From contig JAPFFF010000048.1 in NCBI GenBank assembly GCA_039105265.1, forward strand, positions 186,001-250,000: DNA of 64,000 bases, in the 5' to 3' direction. Source of the stretch: Tritrichomonas musculus. Lineage: Eukaryota > Parabasalia > Tritrichomonadida > Tritrichomonadidae. A model generated the notes under the pieces. That model saw only the letters and a program-made list of their open reading frames with translations. It was not told the origin of the DNA and did no database searches. Position 1 is the first letter of the stretch. Each line of letters starts with the position of its first letter. Positions 60,790 through 64,000 of the stretch are shown one piece after another. Made by a program: the position numbers and the translations under genes.

Positions 60790-61308
60790 AAATTGTAGAT
60801 CAATCCATATATGAAATTGTCTGTTTATCTATATTTTCTACAATTTCATATATGGATCTTAAAAGTTCTAATGGGATGTTGTGCACTATGCCTTTTAACT
60901 TCTCTTTAATTAAACCGCATAAGTCTTTAGGGCTTAATTCCTACGAATATGCTGAATGTGGCAACTCTCCCATGTAAAAAGCTTGCGTTTTCTCCTCACA
61001 ATTTTTGATTGATGAGGTTTTGCATTGTCCATGTGCAAGGAAATTTTTTCTCTCATCCTTATTTCAGGATGTGAACGAGAATTTTGATTGAGCTTTGCAA
61101 GAAATGTATCGCACATAGAGTTTGAAATAAATTTCCATTTTGGTGGCAGCATTTCAATCATAACAAGACCTTGTGAAGAAAATGCTGTAAAAAGCATAAT
61201 TTTTTTGTCGAAAATAGTAGATAGTGTTATCCAAATAACTGCAAAATCATAAAAAGAACAGAAAACAAAAACACATAAAACAGCACTCAAAAGGCAGAGA
61301 GTGATCAA
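60790..61308 (-). mobile_element. Tc1/mariner-type transposase remnant (3' part)
   Basis: On the minus strand a mariner-like DDE transposase can be followed from about 61,230. The blocks are KKIMLFTAFSSQGLVMIEML, PPKWKFISNSMCDTFLAKL and SLHMDNAKPHQSK with the second catalytic Asp, then, in another frame, LPHSAYS and ELSPKDLCGLIKEKLKGI, where the typical third-Asp helix follows a stop. The N-terminal half with the DNA-binding domains is missing. It is a truncated and frame-shifted copy. No terminal repeats were found. Confidence 0.8.
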
Positions 61309-61469
61309 ATCAGCAGATCAAATAATTATATTTACACTGAATGAAATACATAATTTATGATGAATTTCATCATTCTTTTATTTAATAAAAGTTATATAAT
61401 AAAATCCAATTAATACCATATTCATATAGTAAGTTTATTTAAGGTTTTCATCGTCTTGCTCTAAAAATT

Positions 61470-62840
61470 TTACTTGATTAAAGATCCAAAATATTCTAGG
61501 CATGAGAGCACTAAGCAGGTGCAATTTCCCGATGTATTGCCAGTGCACCTGAATCGAATATAACGATAGCTTTCGTTCGGTGAAAGTGACGATTGGATGT
61601 TGAACGTGTCGCTTTGATTACTCTTTGAAACGCTGGTCACATTTGTACGGGAATCAATTGTTTTCCAGTCATTTTCATTCCCAGTGTTCGACACCTCAAT
61701 GTTCCAGTTCATTGGGTTCTGGCTATCCTGATCGCTTCTTGTCTTGATTGAGTAGCTTGTCGGGCGGATTCTCAATCCTTTAAAGTCGTACTGAAGCCAA
61801 GGGTAGCCTCCACTTGAATGGAAGCAATTATTGCTGCCGAAATCAATCGCGTTCTTTGGATATTCTGTGCCACTGACTGAAGAAGCGGTTACTTGAATGA
61901 CGTCATCATTTGATTCGTTGTTTTTCTTATTTTTGATGACGTAATTCACAAGTCCTGAAAATCTGTGTGACGTGTCTCCATCGTATTCAATATTGACTAA
62001 TGATTCGTTATTTGTTGCCACTTTTTCTTCACTTTTTGAAGCTAATTTGCTGCAAACAAATTCACACAATCTGCTCCACATTGTTCCTGTCATCTCACTG
62101 TAGTCGAGTGACTTTAAAAGCTCACAGAAATTTTCAGTGCTCAGTCTCAAAAAGTCAACTGCTTCGTACATTTCAACACTTCCGTCATTTGAATTGATTT
62201 TCTTGATCATCTCAAAAAGTTTGTCGTTGTCAGTTACTTTAAAACCGTCGTTTCTGATAATTGCACTGAAAACCGACTTTTGAATGCTTGACAGATCCAC
62301 TTTTTCAATGATGGATGAAAAGTGCTCGTTTATGTATTCAATGTTGCTGCTGATATAATTTTCAACAAATTCTGGTCTTATTACATCATAAATTTGGATG
62401 TTTGTAATGATGTCCTCAATATTTTTCTGATTTTTAATAACTTTTTGTGAGATATCATTGATTTTGTCAAAAAGTTCTTCATTCTCAAAAATTGCTGATA
62501 TGATTTGAATCGTATTGATGTCTTTTTCTTCAATATCAATAGGATAGCCTTGCGAAATGGCTTCAATCATCTTGGCTGTTCTCTCATTAAAGAGATCAGA
62601 AATATTTTTGGTATTAGTTGTTGTGATCTTTTGAAATAAATCAGATAAATTGAGATAATTAATTGTAGGATCGCATTGATGTATATGGGATACTTTTGGT
62701 GAAATAAATTCGGCGAATAATCGATGAAGTTTAATTTCTCTATTTCCAAAAATAAAAATGAATTCATTTTCTAAATCTTGAGCATTCAATACAATATTTT
62801 TTAAGCCTGATGATGATAAAATAATTTTTTTTGAACACAT
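61470..62840 (-). CDS. BTB-like N-terminus and F5/8 type C (discoidin) domain protein, 456 aa
   Basis: A 456-aa protein. Residues 20-60 read EFIFIFGNREIKLHRLFAEF and SPKVSHI, the beta-strand plus helix start of a BTB/POZ-like fold. A helical BACK-like middle (about 100-280) follows, ending in ENFCELLKSLDYSEMTGTMW. Residues 310-456 are an F5/8 type C domain (AIDFGSNNCFHSSGGYPWLQ, then YDFKGLRIRPTSYSIKTR, YRYIRFRCTGNTSGN). This architecture forms a large family in Tritrichomonas-type genomes. Such proteins may be Cullin-3 adaptors or glycan-binding adaptors; this is inferred. The frame is intact. Confidence 0.85.
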   Translation of the reverse strand: MCSKKIILSSSGLKNIVLNAQDLENEFIFIFGNREIKLHRLFAEFISPKVSHIHQCDPTINYLNLSDLFQKITTTNTKNISDLFNERTAKMIEAISQGYPIDIEEKDINTIQIISAIFENEELFDKINDISQKVIKNQKNIEDIITNIQIYDVIRPEFVENYISSNIEYINEHFSSIIEKVDLSSIQKSVFSAIIRNDGFKVTDNDKLFEMIKKINSNDGSVEMYEAVDFLRLSTENFCELLKSLDYSEMTGTMWSRLCEFVCSKLASKSEEKVATNNESLVNIEYDGDTSHRFSGLVNYVIKNKKNNESNDDVIQVTASSVSGTEYPKNAIDFGSNNCFHSSGGYPWLQYDFKGLRIRPTSYSIKTRSDQDSQNPMNWNIEVSNTGNENDWKTIDSRTNVTSVSKSNQSDTFNIQSSLSPNESYRYIRFRCTGNTSGNCTCLVLSCLEYFGSLIK

Positions 62841-62968
62841 TTTTAATTAGTCATTTTTTTTGACCTAATAGATCAATTGATACTTGATTTTATATCTTTC
62901 ATTTTTAAAAGCAAAAAATGAATATCTTGAATAATTAATTGTAAAATTTGGTTTTGTCTAATTGAGGG

Positions 62969-63000
<32 letters not shown>

Positions 63001-63317
63001 TTTATTCAAAATAATTTTCAAAATTAGGAAATTGAATGTAATAATTTAAGTTTTTAAATTCAATTAAAAACATTACATTTTAATCTAATAATATCTTGAT
63101 ATTTTTAAAAGAAATTTATTATTTTTAATAATAATCATGTTTTAAATTTATTATAAAATATATAAATATGATAATATATGAGTTAAATTCTTTAAAATAT
63201 TATATTTTTTAAATTTTAAATAAAAAAAGAAAAAAGTTGTATTCAATGGCTTTTTCTCATATTCATTTAATTTTGATAAGAATAATTATTTGAAAAAAAA
63301 AAAAAAATTTTCTCCAA
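62841..63317. other. AT-rich intergenic region
   Basis: No gene. It contains a 27-base A run (62,969-62,995) and another A run just before the next ATG. Confidence 0.5.
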
Positions 63318-64000
63318 ATGAATAAGGATTTTGACCAAGTGAAACTCCTTAGCAAGATCGGAGAAGGTCCTTTTGCAGAAGTTTTTAAATCCAAAGACAA
63401 AGTATCTGGTTCCTTTTATTCAACAAAAATATTTCATCAACCTTTTGATGAAGGAGACGATCCGCAACAGTCAAGAAAGTATATAGCCCAAGAAATTAAA
63501 TCAATTTCAAAATATGATCACCCATTAATTGCTGGATTTTACGGATATACGAATTCATTTTCTCAAGAAAAGCCAAATCCTGCTATAGCAGCTGAATTTA
63601 TTTCCAACAAATCGTTAGCCGATCTCATTCAGACGAGTTCAAATAAATTATCGGACACTCAAAAATTATATTATATCTATGAGATAGCCGTAGCAATGTC
63701 ATTTTTACATTCTCGCTCAATTATTCATTCCCATTTAAATCCCAACAACATTTTTATTGATGATTCCGATAATATCAAAATATCAGATTTTTTACTCTCG
63801 AGGTACACCCATCAAAACCCGGCCAAATTAGTCAAAGCAGCCAGACATAATAAGAAAACGATTATTTACTTAGCTCCCGAAACTTTTTCATCATCAGAAT
63901 TTACTAAAGAGGGAGACGTTTATTCATTTGGCCTTATTGTCTATCAAATCCTCTCAAGCAACGAACCCTTTAGCGATCTTACCTACAAAGAAGTTATACA
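63318..64000 (+). CDS. TKL-like pseudokinase (runs off the window end)
   Basis: An open frame of 227 codons without a stop, starting MNKDFDQVKLLSKIGEGPFAE. It is a close relative of the kinase part of the 1519-aa protein (FDLDQFKTREKIGDGPLAE). The ATP-site Lys is in YSTKIF. The catalytic loop reads IHSHLNPNNIF, with His in place of the catalytic Asp, and the DFG position reads DFLLSR. YLAPETF and GDVYSFGLIVYQIL are kept. It is probably the first part of another Sel1-type pseudokinase; the C-terminus is outside the window. Confidence 0.88.
   Translation, partial: MNKDFDQVKLLSKIGEGPFAEVFKSKDKVSGSFYSTKIFHQPFDEGDDPQQSRKYIAQEIKSISKYDHPLIAGFYGYTNSFSQEKPNPAIAAEFISNKSLADLIQTSSNKLSDTQKLYYIYEIAVAMSFLHSRSIIHSHLNPNNIFIDDSDNIKISDFLLSRYTHQNPAKLVKAARHNKKTIIYLAPETFSSSEFTKEGDVYSFGLIVYQILSSNEPFSDLTYKEVI

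Overview
The window looks like nuclear DNA of a trichomonad protist (Parabasalia), most likely Tritrichomonas or a close relative. The clues are the very low GC content, genes that are almost all intronless, one intron with the trichomonad branch-point/acceptor block (CTAACACATAG), TCA(C/T)(T/A)-type initiators close to many start codons, and the protein families present. These are BspA-like leucine-rich repeat proteins with DUF3447/ankyrin-like heads, degenerate kinases fused to Sel1 repeats, a BTB-like plus F5/8C protein, an R2R3 Myb protein and a Maverick. The species call is an inference; no rRNA or other marker is present.

Bases 1 to about 16,700 are the right-hand part of a Maverick/Polinton. 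The left end lies outside the window. It carries a protein-primed family B DNA polymerase, a retroviral-type integrase with a chromo-like tail, a packaging ATPase, an adenain/Ulp1-like protease, a probable major capsid protein, a likely minor capsid protein and about a dozen small genes, among them a bZIP-like protein and an HNH endonuclease. It looks whole in the part seen. Three of its proteins share short GxQT motifs that resemble dynein light chain (LC8) binding motifs. Its right end has a 38-bp repeat in which each unit can fold into a hairpin.

Bases 16.7-35 kb are gene-poor. They hold a small CPFCG protein, a homeodomain-like ORF, a decayed pogo-type transposase split by a 65-base A run, a Myb gene, a 0.9-kb Mutator-like MITE, a ubiquitin-like/UBA (Rad23-like) gene, tRNA-Glu(TTC), a broken acetyltransferase, an intron-containing pseudokinase, tRNA-Gly(GCC) and an 846-bp Tc1/mariner-type MITE with 211-bp inverted arms.

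Bases 35-64 kb are an accessory, surface-protein region. It holds a 1551-aa BspA-like protein and a nearby broken copy, half of a DBP5-like DEAD-box helicase, two decayed beta-helix-type surface genes and an Old Yellow Enzyme pseudogene. Next come a 1519-aa pseudokinase/charged-repeat/Sel1 protein, a BspA-like gene split in two, a bacterial-type GH78 alpha-L-rhamnosidase, a 23-bp minisatellite and a small protein of bacterial appearance. A mariner transposase remnant, a BTB-like/F5/8C gene and the start of a second Sel1-class pseudokinase end the window. Many genes are broken relatives of intact families, which suggests birth-and-death evolution. Pure A or T runs of 20-65 bases are unusually common.
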